Of a DNA stretch of 64,000 nt, positions 8,078 to 17,344 are shown in pieces (within the stretch, counting starts at the first letter, position 1; each line of letters begins with the position of its first letter). The translations under genes were made by a program, and so were the position numbers. Under the pieces are notes generated by a model. That model had not been told where the DNA came from and did not search any database. It was given only the letters and a program-made list of their open reading frames with translations. Source of the DNA: JAWKTV01 sp041398905 (GTDB taxonomy: Bacteria > Planctomycetota > Planctomycetia > Planctomycetales > Planctomycetaceae); contig JAWKTV010000014.1 in NCBI GenBank assembly GCA_041398905.1, positions 1 to 64,000 on the forward strand, given 5' to 3'.

Positions 8078-9228
8078 TAGACAGACGGGTTCAACAGCCC
8101 GTGCGGGTCAAACGTCTGCCTGAGCTGTCGTTCCAGACCGGCCTGGCTGCGCGGCGCTGACGCAGTCCCGCTCGACGAATCGGTCGAATGGGCCACCGTC
8201 CCCCCAAGACTGACGAGCAGTTCCGTGAGTGCCGCCGTGGCGCCACGCAATTGCACTCCGCCATGACCGGCGTGCGACAGGAGCGCTGCCCCGGCTCGAT
8301 CGGCCGCGATGGCGAACTCGACCACGCGCGACGGTCGCAGCGTATAGCCGCTGACAAACTCATCGCGCGATGGGATGGGCCACTCGACGATGGCCGACCA
8401 CAAACGCACCGCTTCGCCGGAGCCAACGACCGCGGTCCGCAGATCCTGCAACTGCACCAGCTCTGTGCGTAACGTTTCCGACTGCCAGTCGACTTCGCGA
8501 GCCGTCCCTTCGTAGCCGATCAACAGTGTCACGGCCGCGTCGGTCGCTGCCCAACCGGCTTCGCGGGCGATGGTCCGGAGCGCGGGTCGGTTCAGCAGCT
8601 CGATGGCGACCGGTCGCGTCTGCGACGTGAGCAGGCAGACGAGGGCACGCTCGACATGCGACCAGTCGTCGAACGACAGGCTGACGAACCGGAGTTCATC
8701 CGGCTGCGGACGGAGCTTGAAGGTAAGTTCGGTGATGGCGGCCAGCGTACCATGCGAGCCGACCAGCAGCTTGCAGAGGTCGTAGCCCGCGACGTTCTTG
8801 ACGACTCGGCCCCCTGCGGCGAACAGTCGGCCACGCCCATCCACTCCTTTAATGCCAATGACGTAGTCGCGAAAGGTGCCGTGACCGAACTGGCCCGGTC
8901 CATGGGCATTGCAGGCGACCGCGCCACCGATAGTTGCGGCGTGCACCTGCGGAACATCGACCGGCAACCGCTGGTTGTGGGCGGCGAGTTCCTGCTTCAG
9001 ATCGGCGACCCGCATTCCAGCTTCGACGGTGATGGTGAGATCGCGGACCGGGTAGTCGATCACGCGCCGCAGCCCGGTGATGTGGAGTTGGTCGACCGCG
9101 GGCGGCGGTGCCGCCGTTTCGCCGCCGACGATCCACAGCCCCGGCCCGTGCGCGAGATACCGCTCGTGCAGGATCGCCGCCACCTCTCTGGCGGTGGTTG
9201 GTCGAAGCTCGCAGGGGGGCGCGGACAT
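8077..9228 (-). CDS. FAD-binding oxidoreductase, GlcE-like (glycolate oxidase small FAD subunit family)
   Basis: 383 residues. It resembles GlcE, the second FAD-domain subunit of glycolate dehydrogenase, which oxidises glycolate to glyoxylate with GlcD and GlcF. The PCMH-type FAD domain covers about 10-200: VEAGMRVADLKQELA, then TIGGAVACNAHGPGQFGHG and RDYVIGIKGVDGRG, then GRVVKNVAGYDLCKLLVGS, a very typical GlcE sequence. The C-terminal half is the usual substrate-cap region and ends with the FDPHGLLNP-type motif. The start is ATG at 9228 with no strong binding site. It stands alone: no glcD or glcF is adjacent, and the neighbours are a converging sulfatase and a divergent TPR gene. It may act with partners encoded elsewhere. 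Confidence 0.85.
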   Translation of the reverse strand: MSAPPCELRPTTAREVAAILHERYLAHGPGLWIVGGETAAPPPAVDQLHITGLRRVIDYPVRDLTITVEAGMRVADLKQELAAHNQRLPVDVPQVHAATIGGAVACNAHGPGQFGHGTFRDYVIGIKGVDGRGRLFAAGGRVVKNVAGYDLCKLLVGSHGTLAAITELTFKLRPQPDELRFVSLSFDDWSHVERALVCLLTSQTRPVAIELLNRPALRTIAREAGWAATDAAVTLLIGYEGTAREVDWQSETLRTELVQLQDLRTAVVGSGEAVRLWSAIVEWPIPSRDEFVSGYTLRPSRVVEFAIAADRAGAALLSHAGHGGVQLRGATAALTELLVSLGGTVAHSTDSSSGTASAPRSQAGLERQLRQTFDPHGLLNPSV

Positions 9229-9436
9229 AAGCGGGGGCCAGACAATCGATGTGCAGACATGCTGCGGAGAAGATGGCGGGGCAGGTGCGCGAATGCAAGG
9301 CCCCGTTGAGAGTCAGAGTGCGACCCCGTGCGGGGGCGACCTGCGAAGCTCCCCTTGTCGTCGAGCGGTCCAGCGGCGTATGGTCCGGAAGTGATGACCG
9401 CCGTGCTCGCTGTCAGGCAACTTCGTGCTCACCAGC

Positions 9437-12019
9437 ATGTCCCATCATCGACCGAAATGTTCTCGCGCCCGATCAGGCTGGCTCGCCCGCTCGTTGGTCG
9501 CCATCGTGCTGTTGTGGTCGTACAACAGCAGCCGCATCGCAGCCGGTGGCGACGCGAACGATCGGTACTTCGACGGCCTGTTGCAGCGGGGGCTGGTGAC
9601 GATCGCCGAGAACGAAGCCCAGCGTCGGCTGGGTGATCCGTTACTCACGCGGGCCGAGGAGGTCGTGTGGTCGATTCGTCTGGCGAACGCGTATACACGC
9701 CATGCCGAACTGGCCGCCGGGGACGAACGCCAGACATTGTGGCGGCGGGCCGATGAAGAGCTGACGAAGTTGATCGCGCGATCGGCCGAGTTGCCACAAC
9801 GGGAGGCGATCGCCGCCGCGCGGGGACTGGTCGACGCCCAGCGCGCCGAACTGCTGCGGTGGGAGTGGGAAGCCAATGGGCGGACTGCGTCACTTGCACA
9901 GGCGGCGCGGCAGTCACTGCAACAGAGCGGCGATGCTCTGCGAGAACTGCATCGTCAGCTCGACGCTGCCGCCCGAGCTGCCGGTCGCCGCGCCGATGCG
10001 GCGATCGCGGATGGTGAACTGACCAGCCGAGAGGTCCGCGAGCTGCAACGAGATGTGGAACACGCATTGTGTCAGTCACTGGTCAGTCAGATCGAGCTGC
10101 TGAGTCCCAGCGACGACCCCGCCAAACTGACGCGCGAGGCGGAACCGCGATTAAACGATCTGACGGGTGGGTGGATCGGCGATCCACGGGTCTGGGAAGC
10201 TCGACTCCTGCGGGTTCGGCTCGCGCGATTGGCGGGTGATGCCGCGCGCGCGGCGACGCTGGTGAAGTCCGCCCTGTCTGAGCAACCGAGCGACTGGCTG
10301 GCCGATCGCTTCGTTGCCGAGCTTGTCCGAAGCCAGATGGACCGAGGCGCTGTGGATGAGTCGCTGCAGACGTTGCTTGACCGCGGTCGCCAGCCGGGCC
10401 GGATGAGTGACGAGTTGATTTACCTGCAGGTCGAGGCGCATCTGCTCGCAGCGGAAGCGGTGGCGAGGCGTGGCGATAAGGAGGCTGCTGCGGAACTTCG
10501 TCAACGGGCGATTGCATGGTCAAGGCAGGTCGACGGTGGATGGGGCGCGCGAGCGGCGCAGCGTGTGGGCGAAGCGGAGAGCCGAGAGAAGTACGGCCCG
10601 GAGATCGCCTCTGCGTCACAGGCCGCGCGGGCCGCCTATCAGACGGGAGATGTCGCCGGTGCGCTGCAGTGGTTCGCCCGGGCCGCCGAGCTGGCGGAGA
10701 CGCAGCAGCAGTTCGCGGCCGCCGAGGAATTCGACTACACACGGGCCTCAATTCTCGTGTCGCAGGAGCGGTTGCCAGAGGCCGTCGCGGCGCTCGATCG
10801 GCTGCTCGCTCGTTCGGCGGCGGGAGCCTACCGGGAAGACGCGGGCCTCTTGCGAGCTTATGTGCTCGGCCGGCTGTACGAAGCCGAAGCGACCCGTGAA
10901 CGGCGAGAGGCGTACACCGCGGCGCTCGAAGCGCATCGCGAGGCCTACCCCGGAACGGCGACCGGGGTCGAAGCAACGTGGATGCTCGCTGCGCTCGAAG
11001 AGAGACGCAACCAATGGACCCGGGCGCTCGAACTGTACCGCGCCATCGCCAATGACATGGGGCGCGGCCCACAGGCGCACGTCCGGATCGCGGCGTTGTA
11101 CGAGCTGATCCTGGCACGCTTGCGGGAACTGCAGCAGCCTCCCGACGAGTGGGAAGACCGGGCCGTCGAGGAGCTGGCGGCCTGTGTGCGGAGCTATCCA
11201 CCCGGCGCGGCGGAATGGTCACCCATGCAGGCGGAGGTGACGCTGCGGCTCGTCCGCATCGTGCTGGGGCATCGCGAGCACCCGTACGCGGAGGCCGACG
11301 CGCTGGTGCAGCGGGTGCAAACCGCCGGAGAGGCGCAACGCCGCAGCGCTGAGCGGGACGGCGGGACACTGCCGGTCGAATGGCAACAGTTTCTCCGTAC
11401 GGCTGGGCAGTTGCGGGTCGTTTCACTCGCCGGGCAGGGCAAGCTTGATGAGGCCCGGGACATGTTCAATTCGCTGGCGGTCACCGACCCGGCGGTGCTG
11501 CTGGAGCTGCTGTTGGGACTGGGCGAACTCTCGGATGGCATCCCGGCGGAGCAGCGAACGGCACTGGGGCACCTGCAACTGCAGGCGGCACGCACGCTCC
11601 GCAGTCGTGCCGCGGAGCTGAGCACCGCGGAACTCCGGGCGCTGGCGCGGGCGGAGGTCGAGGCCTACCGCGCGACGGGCAATCTGCTCGACGCAATCAA
11701 AGGCTACGAAGCCTTGTTGGAACAGTCGCCGCGCGACAAAGAACTGCTGCGAGTGGTTGCTTCACTCTGCTCGGAACTGGGAACGCCCGATTCGCTGGGG
11801 CAGGGGCGTCGACTTTGGCAGCGGCTGGAGGCGCAGTTGGAGAAAGGCAGCCCGTCGTGGCTGGAGGCCCGCTGGCAGGTGGCGGATGCGGCGGCGCGGC
11901 TCGGGCAGGCCGACGATGCCCGCAAGCTCATCGGCCTGACGCGACTCGTCTACCCGGAACTGGGAGGGCCGGAGTTGAAGGCCAGGTACGATGCGCTCGA
12001 AGCCCGGCTCGGCAAATAG
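9437..12019 (+). CDS. large membrane-anchored TPR-like repeat protein
   Basis: About 860 residues. A basic N-terminus is followed by one hydrophobic signal-anchor (about 15-30, SLVAIVLLWS). The rest is Ala/Arg/Glu/Leu-rich helical repeat that looks like tetratricopeptide or Sel1-like pairs, for example GDVAGALQWFARAAELAE, EAVAALDRLLAR and LLDAIKGYEALLEQSP. It probably scaffolds protein interactions on the periplasmic face of the membrane. No catalytic motif is visible. A GTG at 9425 is an alternative start four codons upstream; neither has a convincing binding site. It converges with the small membrane gene at 12036-12656 with only 16 bases between stops. Function is unassigned; only the repeat nature is supported. 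Confidence 0.8.
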   Translation: MSHHRPKCSRARSGWLARSLVAIVLLWSYNSSRIAAGGDANDRYFDGLLQRGLVTIAENEAQRRLGDPLLTRAEEVVWSIRLANAYTRHAELAAGDERQTLWRRADEELTKLIARSAELPQREAIAAARGLVDAQRAELLRWEWEANGRTASLAQAARQSLQQSGDALRELHRQLDAAARAAGRRADAAIADGELTSREVRELQRDVEHALCQSLVSQIELLSPSDDPAKLTREAEPRLNDLTGGWIGDPRVWEARLLRVRLARLAGDAARAATLVKSALSEQPSDWLADRFVAELVRSQMDRGAVDESLQTLLDRGRQPGRMSDELIYLQVEAHLLAAEAVARRGDKEAAAELRQRAIAWSRQVDGGWGARAAQRVGEAESREKYGPEIASASQAARAAYQTGDVAGALQWFARAAELAETQQQFAAAEEFDYTRASILVSQERLPEAVAALDRLLARSAAGAYREDAGLLRAYVLGRLYEAEATRERREAYTAALEAHREAYPGTATGVEATWMLAALEERRNQWTRALELYRAIANDMGRGPQAHVRIAALYELILARLRELQQPPDEWEDRAVEELAACVRSYPPGAAEWSPMQAEVTLRLVRIVLGHREHPYAEADALVQRVQTAGEAQRRSAERDGGTLPVEWQQFLRTAGQLRVVSLAGQGKLDEARDMFNSLAVTDPAVLLELLLGLGELSDGIPAEQRTALGHLQLQAARTLRSRAAELSTAELRALARAEVEAYRATGNLLDAIKGYEALLEQSPRDKELLRVVASLCSELGTPDSLGQGRRLWQRLEAQLEKGSPSWLEARWQVADAAARLGQADDARKLIGLTRLVYPELGGPELKARYDALEARLGK

Positions 12020-12035
12020 CGGAGCTGCGCCCCCC

Positions 12036-12656
12036 CTAGTGGCGTCCCCCTTGGGGCGGCGGGCGACGACCGGGGGCAGCTCGCGGCGGTACGATCGCCC
12101 GTTCGCGTTCATGAGTCCGTTCCAACTGACGTTGCCGCTCACGGGCCTGTTCGTGTTCGCGCGCCCGTTCCTCCTCGCGATCCTGACGATCTTCGGTCAC
12201 CGCCTGACGCAGTAGCGCGTCGTCCGACTCGGCCCAATGCTCGTCGGCGAACGGGTCGATCTGTTTCGCGGCCGCCCGCTCAACGATCGGCTCGTTCAGT
12301 TCAGCCACCGACCCCCGCCATGCTTTGCGCAGGTAGCCGTCAACACGGCTGTCCCAGGCGTGCTGGTGCCGCGAGACTTCGCGAAGCAGCGTCCCTTCCG
12401 GTGCCGAGAGATCTCCGAACCAGTCGCCCCGATTTCGCCTACCCGCCCGCGGCGACAACGCGTCGACGAGGATCAGCACGCCGACGCCGCACATCACCAG
12501 CGCTGTCTCAGCCAGTAGGATCACCCGCAATGTCGCCGGCCCACTGCCGAAGCCAGTCAACTCGGCGATCCCCAGCGCGACCAAAGGGGCGACTCCCAGC
12601 ACCACCAGCCAGATGGGCCACGATGCGGACTGATACTCTCGCGGAGAATTCAACAC
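12036..12656 (-). CDS. hypothetical two-TM protein with charged C-terminal tail
   Basis: 206 residues, not recognised. Two membrane helices occupy about 14-33 and 43-66. A soluble part follows with a run of charged residues at about 160-190 (REEERAREHEQARERQRQLE) that should form a coiled coil or extended helix, and a basic, Pro/Gly-rich end. The start is GTG at 12656, well supported by AAGGAG about 6 bases upstream. It lies head to tail with no partner: a TPR gene converges from the left and rpsR diverges to the right. Composition matches the surrounding genome. It may be a small membrane adaptor, but this is a guess. Confidence 0.7.
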   Translation of the reverse strand: MLNSPREYQSASWPIWLVVLGVAPLVALGIAELTGFGSGPATLRVILLAETALVMCGVGVLILVDALSPRAGRRNRGDWFGDLSAPEGTLLREVSRHQHAWDSRVDGYLRKAWRGSVAELNEPIVERAAAKQIDPFADEHWAESDDALLRQAVTEDRQDREEERAREHEQARERQRQLERTHERERAIVPPRAAPGRRPPPQGGRH

Positions 12657-12849
12657 GGCCGACTCCTTCCCGGGCGACGCGGAATCGATGACCCGCGCAA
12701 CGACGATACGACTCCCTGTCAGGCCGGGAAGCTACAGCAGACACGGGGTTCTGGGCAAGACCGAGTCCGCAGTGATGATTGGTGGCGGGCGGTGGTAACG
12801 CCATTCGGTGCCACAGTCTCTGCGCCTCATTCACCATTGAAGGCCGCGA

Positions 12850-12878
12850 TTGCAAATGGCTGACGCAGTCGCCATACT
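12850..12878 (+). promoter_or_regulatory. candidate sigma70-type promoter for rpsR
   Basis: TTGCAA (12850-12855) and CATACT (12873-12878) are separated by exactly 17 bases, about 120 bases before the rpsR start. The rest of the gap 12657-12998 shows no gene. Both hexamers match consensus at four of six positions, so this is a modest call. Confidence 0.4.
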
Positions 12879-12998
12879 CCCGTGCTTGTCAACACCCACC
12901 GCGTTCCGGTGGCTGGCGTTGAGGCTGTTTGGGCCTCTCGTCGAGTCCGCCGGACGGAGGCAGCCTGTCTGCCTTTGTCCACACGCCATGAAAGACCG

Positions 12999-13271
12999 AT
13001 GAACCAGAACCTCGACGTCCGTAAGATTCGCCGTAAGAAGGCTCGCCTGAAGAAGAAGATGACCTGCCGGTTCTGCCCGGATGGTGTCATCCCGCGTCCG
13101 GTCTACGTCGACTACAAAGACATCAAGACGCTCAAGCAACTGGTTGACCGGCAGGGCCGGATTCTGCCGCGCCGCCGCACCGGCACGTCGGCCATTTATC
13201 AGCGTGCCGTCCGCGAAGCCGTGCTGCGGGCCCGATTCATCGGCCTGCTGCCGTACGTGTCGGACGAATAA
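12999..13271 (+). CDS. rpsR: 30S ribosomal protein S18
   Basis: 90 residues, of normal S18 length. It binds 16S rRNA with S6 in the platform of the small ribosomal subunit. An Arg/Lys-rich N-terminus (RKIRRKKARLKKK) leads into CRFC, whose two Cys (23 and 26) mark the zinc-type version of the protein. Then come VDYKDIKTLKQLVDRQGRI, LPRRRTGT and the terminal RARFIGLLPYV, all hallmark S18 segments. The ATG at 12999 was chosen because the family begins there; the ATG eleven bases earlier is out of frame and stops after four codons. In many bacteria rpsR lies with rpsF, ssb and rplI. Here it stands alone, followed about 100 bases later by the yggS-like gene. Confidence 0.95.
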   Translation: MNQNLDVRKIRRKKARLKKKMTCRFCPDGVIPRPVYVDYKDIKTLKQLVDRQGRILPRRRTGTSAIYQRAVREAVLRARFIGLLPYVSDE

Positions 13272-13373
13272 TCCCGACCGCTCCTGGACCGGCAGACGCT
13301 CCGGCGATCGTTACTGGGGTGCGCCCCGTCCTAGGCGTCGTCGAACAGCGACCGTCTCGAGGCGGAGGTACGG

Positions 13374-14114
13374 TTGTCGCGTCTGCATCAAAGCCTCAGC
13401 TCGAATCTCGACGGCATCGAAACCCGTATTGCGGCGGCTTGCGTGCGCGCGGGCCGCGCTCGGGCCGATGTCCAGCTTGTCGCCGTCACCAAGTACGCTC
13501 CCTGGCCGGTGGTCCGGGCGGCCGTCGAGCTTGGACTGACCGATCTGGGTGAGAACCGCCCGCAGCAACTTGCCGCGCGGGCCGACCAGCTCGCGGAAGA
13601 AATGCCTTCGCGGGCGGTCCAATGGCATTTGATCGGCCAGCTACAACGAAACAAGGTGAGGCCGATGCTGCAGGTCGCCCACCTGATCCATTCCGTCGAC
13701 TCGTCCAAGCTCTGCGATCGAATCAGCCGGCTGGCGGGTGAACTGGGTCGACGGGCTCGAATCCTGCTGGAGGTCAACGTTTCGGGCGAAGGGGCGAAGT
13801 CGGGCTTTGTGCCGGATACGCTCCGCGACGAGTGGCCGACGCTGGTGCGGCTGCCCCATGTCGAGTACGCCGGATTGATGACCATGGCGCCCGCCCACGA
13901 CGATCCGTCAGCGGCGCGACCCGTCTTTCAGGCGTTGCGGCACCTGCGGGACGAGTTGTCGAGTCACGCTGCCGGCGGCTCGCTGCACGAACTGTCGATG
14001 GGGATGAGCGGCGATTTCGAGGTCGCCATTGAAGAAGGGGCCACGCTGGTGCGAATCGGCAGCAGTCTGTTCGCCGGTTGCGAGTACGACGAAGCCGGTG
14101 ACGGACCGCCGTGA
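13374..14114 (+). CDS. YggS/PLPBP-family pyridoxal-phosphate homeostasis protein
   Basis: 246 residues. Proteins of this family bind pyridoxal 5'-phosphate, have no confirmed catalytic reaction, and keep free PLP and amino/keto-acid pools in balance in the cytoplasm. Lys40 in VAVTKYAP is the PLP-binding lysine. The alanine-racemase-like TIM barrel is marked by DLGENRPQQL, WHLIGQLQRNK, HSVDS, LLEVNVSGE.AKSGF, GLMTMAP, LSMGMSGDFEVAIEEG and RIGSSLF. The start is TTG at 13374 with GGAGG five bases upstream, which decides it. Its last 207 bases overlap the end of a convergent gene on the other strand (13908-14972). It follows rpsR by about 100 bases and could be cotranscribed. Confidence 0.93.
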   Translation: MSRLHQSLSSNLDGIETRIAAACVRAGRARADVQLVAVTKYAPWPVVRAAVELGLTDLGENRPQQLAARADQLAEEMPSRAVQWHLIGQLQRNKVRPMLQVAHLIHSVDSSKLCDRISRLAGELGRRARILLEVNVSGEGAKSGFVPDTLRDEWPTLVRLPHVEYAGLMTMAPAHDDPSAARPVFQALRHLRDELSSHAAGGSLHELSMGMSGDFEVAIEEGATLVRIGSSLFAGCEYDEAGDGPP

Positions 14115-14972
14115 CCTTGAACGTAGTTCATCGGGGGTCGCTGCTCCGGGCGGCGAAAGGTGAGTAGTTCCTGCCGCCACTCGAGCCCTCTGGCCGTCCT
14201 CGATGATGTACTGCTCGGTCGCGATCAGTCCGACGCCGACGGACCAGTACTCGACCTCGACCCGGTCACGATCGAGTTCACGAATCGGCGCCGCCGTCCC
14301 TACCTCAATGGCAGCGGCCGGTTCCGCAGCGGGGATGGCCGCGTCGTCATTGTCAGCCGCTTCCGCGACCACCGGTGGATCGGGATCCTCAACTGAGAAG
14401 ACCTCCACCTCCGGCGTGATCTCGAGTACCAGGCAATCGAATGTCCCCGCCTTCACCGTATGGGGCCGATTGGTCGCGATCGTCCGCACGATGCCGCGAC
14501 CTGAAACGTAGCGTTCCTCCCCGGCGGCAGGCGCGGGGTAGGCGACCAGCACGCGCGGCTGCGGATCGGAGGGATCTTGCGGTGACGTCTGCTCCTCCTC
14601 CGTCGGATCATCGATGAACACGTACGCTTCACGACCGATGTCGTGATATTCCCAGGAGTAGAAGGTCTCGTCACTCGTCTCGTCGGTGGGGCGAACTGCC
14701 CGACTGAGTGCGTCGCCCAGCCCGGTCGCCGCCTCTCGAGTGACAACGCGGACCCGCCACTTGCGATTCCCCAGCAGCGATTTCTCGTCGACAATGTCGA
14801 CCGTGGAGACGGTGGGAAACTCCTCCCGCCCATCAACGATGGACGCCTCCCGCAGCACCCAGCGGGTGCCGACCGCGCTCGGGTAGAGGGGCGGCAGTTC
14901 CTCCGCCGGCAAACGGGCGGCTGACGCTCCCAAGATCGCCACCAGCAGTGCGTATCGAATTGCTTTGATCAT
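13908..14972 (-). CDS. hypothetical secreted protein, C-terminus antisense to yggS
   Basis: 354 residues as read. A Sec signal peptide (about 1-23, ALLVAILGASAARLPAEE) is followed by a beta-rich domain of a kind common in planctomycetes: YPSAVGTRWVLRE, then AGTFDCLVLEI, then YWSVGVGLIATEQYI. This pattern recalls exported proteins that measure or carry a lipid or polymer, but I do not recognise the family. An acidic Ala-rich insert (EDPDPPVVAEAADNDDAA) splits it. The last 70 residues are read entirely from the complement of yggS and are basic and featureless. The natural end was therefore probably near 14125, and a frame break has extended the reading frame. The start is ATG at 14972, without a good binding site. 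Confidence 0.6.
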   Translation of the reverse strand: MIKAIRYALLVAILGASAARLPAEELPPLYPSAVGTRWVLREASIVDGREEFPTVSTVDIVDEKSLLGNRKWRVRVVTREAATGLGDALSRAVRPTDETSDETFYSWEYHDIGREAYVFIDDPTEEEQTSPQDPSDPQPRVLVAYPAPAAGEERYVSGRGIVRTIATNRPHTVKAGTFDCLVLEITPEVEVFSVEDPDPPVVAEAADNDDAAIPAAEPAAAIEVGTAAPIRELDRDRVEVEYWSVGVGLIATEQYIIEDGQRARVAAGTTHLSPPGAATPDELRSRSRRSVTGFVVLATGEQTAADSHQRGPFFNGDLEIAAHPHRQFVQRAAGSVTRQLVPQVPQRLKDGSRR

Positions 14973-15024
14973 GTTGTGTCGCCAGCGGAGGAGAACGGGG
15001 AATTGGCAGGAGCGGTGTACGCGG

Positions 15025-15942
15025 CTATCGCTTCATCCAGTCGATGTTGGACATCTCCGCGAGAGCCAGCATGAGGGCATGCGTGCCGTTGCGGCCCCAG
15101 CCGTTGGCCTTCACCGACTGGTAGAGTTGCTCCGCGAGGGCGAGTCCGGGCATCGAGAGTCCGAGCTTGCGGCTTTCGGCAAGCGCGATCCCCATGTCCT
15201 TGACGAAGTGCTCAACGAAGAAGCCGGGGTCGAAGTTGTTGACCATGATACGGGGGCCGAGGTTCGAGAGGGACCAGCTTCCCGCCGCGCCGGTTGAGAC
15301 CGACTTCATCACCGTTTCCAGGTCCAGTCCGGCCTTGTAGCCGTACAAGAGAGCTTCGCACACGCCGATCATCATCGTGGCGATCAGGGTCTGGTTGACC
15401 ATTTTGGTGTGCTGGCCCGCACCCGCGGGTCCCTGGTGCACAATCGTCTTCCCCATCGCCTCCCAGCAGGGATTGAGCGCATCGACGACCGCTTTGTCGC
15501 CGCCGATCATGATCGACAGCCGGGCCTCCTTCGCACCGATGTCGCCGCCGGAGACGGGGGCATCGACGGCATACACACCTTTCGCCTTCGCCGCCTCAAA
15601 GATTTCCACCGCCAGCGACGGTTCGCTGGTGGTCATATCGACGAGAACGTTTCCGGCCTTCGACCCGGCGAGCGCGCCCATCTCACCCAGGAAGACTTCA
15701 CGGACATCCGCAGGGAAGCCGACGATCGCGAAGATCACGTCGGAATTCTCGGCGACCTCCTTCGGCGACGCGGCCCAGGTCGCTCCCTTATCGATCAAGC
15801 CTTGAGCCTTCTCCTTCGTCCGACTGTAGACCGTCGCGGAGAAGCCTTTGGCGAGGAGGTGGCCGCACATGCTCTGGCCCATCACTCCGGTGCCAATCCA
15901 GCCGATGCGTGTTGTGCCGGGAACGATGTTGGGGACTGACAT
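15025..15942 (-). CDS. NAD(P)-dependent beta-hydroxyacid dehydrogenase (3-hydroxyisobutyrate dehydrogenase / tartronate semialdehyde reductase family)
   Basis: 305 residues. It is a cytoplasmic oxidoreductase acting on a 3-hydroxy acid such as 3-hydroxyisobutyrate, or reducing tartronate semialdehyde. The Rossmann fold starts with IGWIGTGVMGQSM. The family substrate motif reads DAPVSGGDIGAKEA (about 128-141). The catalytic lysine is Lys180 in GAGQHTKMVNQ. The all-helical C-terminal half has the typical SWSLSNLGPRI and FVKDMGIALAES segments. The start is ATG at 15942, with CAGGAG about ten bases upstream. It lies on the minus strand downstream of ftr with a gap of about 170 bases. The exact substrate cannot be fixed from sequence alone. 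Confidence 0.9.
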   Translation of the reverse strand: MSVPNIVPGTTRIGWIGTGVMGQSMCGHLLAKGFSATVYSRTKEKAQGLIDKGATWAASPKEVAENSDVIFAIVGFPADVREVFLGEMGALAGSKAGNVLVDMTTSEPSLAVEIFEAAKAKGVYAVDAPVSGGDIGAKEARLSIMIGGDKAVVDALNPCWEAMGKTIVHQGPAGAGQHTKMVNQTLIATMMIGVCEALLYGYKAGLDLETVMKSVSTGAAGSWSLSNLGPRIMVNNFDPGFFVEHFVKDMGIALAESRKLGLSMPGLALAEQLYQSVKANGWGRNGTHALMLALAEMSNIDWMKR

Positions 15943-16109
15943 GGACTGACGACTCCTGATGACGATTCGAGATGAGAGCTGCGAGGTGTCGCAACCTGAA
16001 AAAAACTGGCGAGCCGGCGGCGGTGCCCACCGGACCGGCCGGTCGGCGGCACTTGGCGCGATGGCAGAGCCGCTCCGACCTGCCCGCCGGTCGTTGTTCG
16101 TAAACGCCC

Positions 16110-17009
16110 CTAAGTTAGCAGATCGCGCAGGTGAAAGTGATGTTTGCCGAGCTTTCCTCCGTAGTTGCCGGCCGAGATCTTCAGCACTCCTTCACATGCG
16201 ACGGCCGCTTCCAGTCCGACCCGCATTGCCTGCTGCACGGCGTCGAAGCTCAGCCCGTCGATGACGATCTCATAGACCGCTTCGCAGTCGGGGGGGAGAT
16301 CGCTTCGCACCAGTCCCTTGAGCGTCGGGCACCAGGCGTCGTTGGTGCTGGCCTTCAAGGCCTTGTATTTCGAGCCGACCTTGCTGCCGGAGCGGACGAT
16401 GCCTCCGGGGAACGGCAGGATGACCCCCGGCACCTGCCGCATCGCCGCCGCGGCGGCGTCCGCGGCATGCAGCGCCGTCGTCTGGTCACGACCGCAGATC
16501 AGCAGATTCCCGCCGCCGACCCCCTTTGTGGTGCCAGCCTTGTCTTCGCACACGAACTCACCATCCATGACCGGCACCCGCCAGTAACGACGACCGCCGA
16601 TCTGCTTGGAAATCTGGTAACCGTCGCCAAAGTGCCGCAGGCCGGAGCCAAGTCCAATCCGCTTGTCGGCCGGTGCATCGAGCAGTCCGTTGTAACAGGC
16701 GGTCGTAGGGCAGGTGAGGATCGACTGCCCGACTCGCGCCTGCACCGCCTTTTCGAGGGACTCGCGATTGAAGGCGAACAGCAGAATCGAGACACCGGGT
16801 CGACCATCGGGCGTCTCGTGCGGGTCGAGACGTCGCTCGGGTGACGCCTCGCAGTCGCAGGCGATGACGCTGGTGGCGTTGCCGGTGGCGACCGTGGCGG
16901 CGGTCCAGGCCCACTCGGCCGTCGCGGCCGTCACGATCAGCCGGGTTCCCGTCACCCCGAAGGCTTCGGCGAAGGTATCGTCAATTGGTACGCCGCGGAG
17001 TTCCGGCAT
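16110..17009 (-). CDS. ftr: formylmethanofuran:tetrahydromethanopterin formyltransferase
   Basis: 299 residues, the normal length of Ftr/FhcD. It moves a formyl group between methanofuran (or its bacterial analogue) and tetrahydromethanopterin. In bacteria it works with the FhcABC complex in oxidising formaldehyde-derived one-carbon units to formate. Recognisable segments are the N-terminal DDTFAEAFG, then RVGQSILTCPTTACYNG, LRHFGDGYQISK, RRYWRVPVMDGEF, GGGNLLICG, VPGVILPFPGGIVRSGSKVG, CPTLKG and the end SAGNYGGKLGKHHFHL. The start is ATG at 17009. The other genes of the pathway (fhcABC, mch, mtd, mptG-like) are not in the window, so ftr is isolated here. Tetrahydromethanopterin-linked C1 enzymes are known from planctomycetes, methylotrophic proteobacteria and archaea, which supports the phylum call. 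Confidence 0.93.
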   Translation of the reverse strand: MPELRGVPIDDTFAEAFGVTGTRLIVTAATAEWAWTAATVATGNATSVIACDCEASPERRLDPHETPDGRPGVSILLFAFNRESLEKAVQARVGQSILTCPTTACYNGLLDAPADKRIGLGSGLRHFGDGYQISKQIGGRRYWRVPVMDGEFVCEDKAGTTKGVGGGNLLICGRDQTTALHAADAAAAAMRQVPGVILPFPGGIVRSGSKVGSKYKALKASTNDAWCPTLKGLVRSDLPPDCEAVYEIVIDGLSFDAVQQAMRVGLEAAVACEGVLKISAGNYGGKLGKHHFHLRDLLT

Positions 17010-17344
17010 CGTCAGGCAGGCCCATCAACGGAGGTGGCGAGACAAGGTTGCTCCGCAGTCTATCGCGTCGGAACAAGTTGAGAACCGTATCGGTAGACGG
17101 CCGGAGGCCACAACGATGTTGGCCTGAGCCGCCAGACGCGCGGACTGGGAATCCTGTGCGCGGAGCCTGCGGCATGAAATCGCCTCGTCCGCCCGAACTT
17201 CCGCTCGCAACACGCATCAGTGGACGATAATCTATGGTGAGGACGTGCCCACCTCGTTGAGCATCGCGACTGGCCGCGGAGTCCTCCTCCGTGTCCTGGC
17301 CGGTTCCTTTGTCGACGGATATTCAACTGCCGGGAGTACGACGC
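17010..17344. other. divergent intergenic region, nothing further seen
   Basis: This 335-base stretch separates ftr (minus) from the DUF1501 gene (plus) and must hold both promoters. I see no consensus pair, no strong hairpin and no credible small gene. The GGGAG at 17332-17336 is the ribosome binding site of the DUF1501 gene. Confidence 0.4.
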
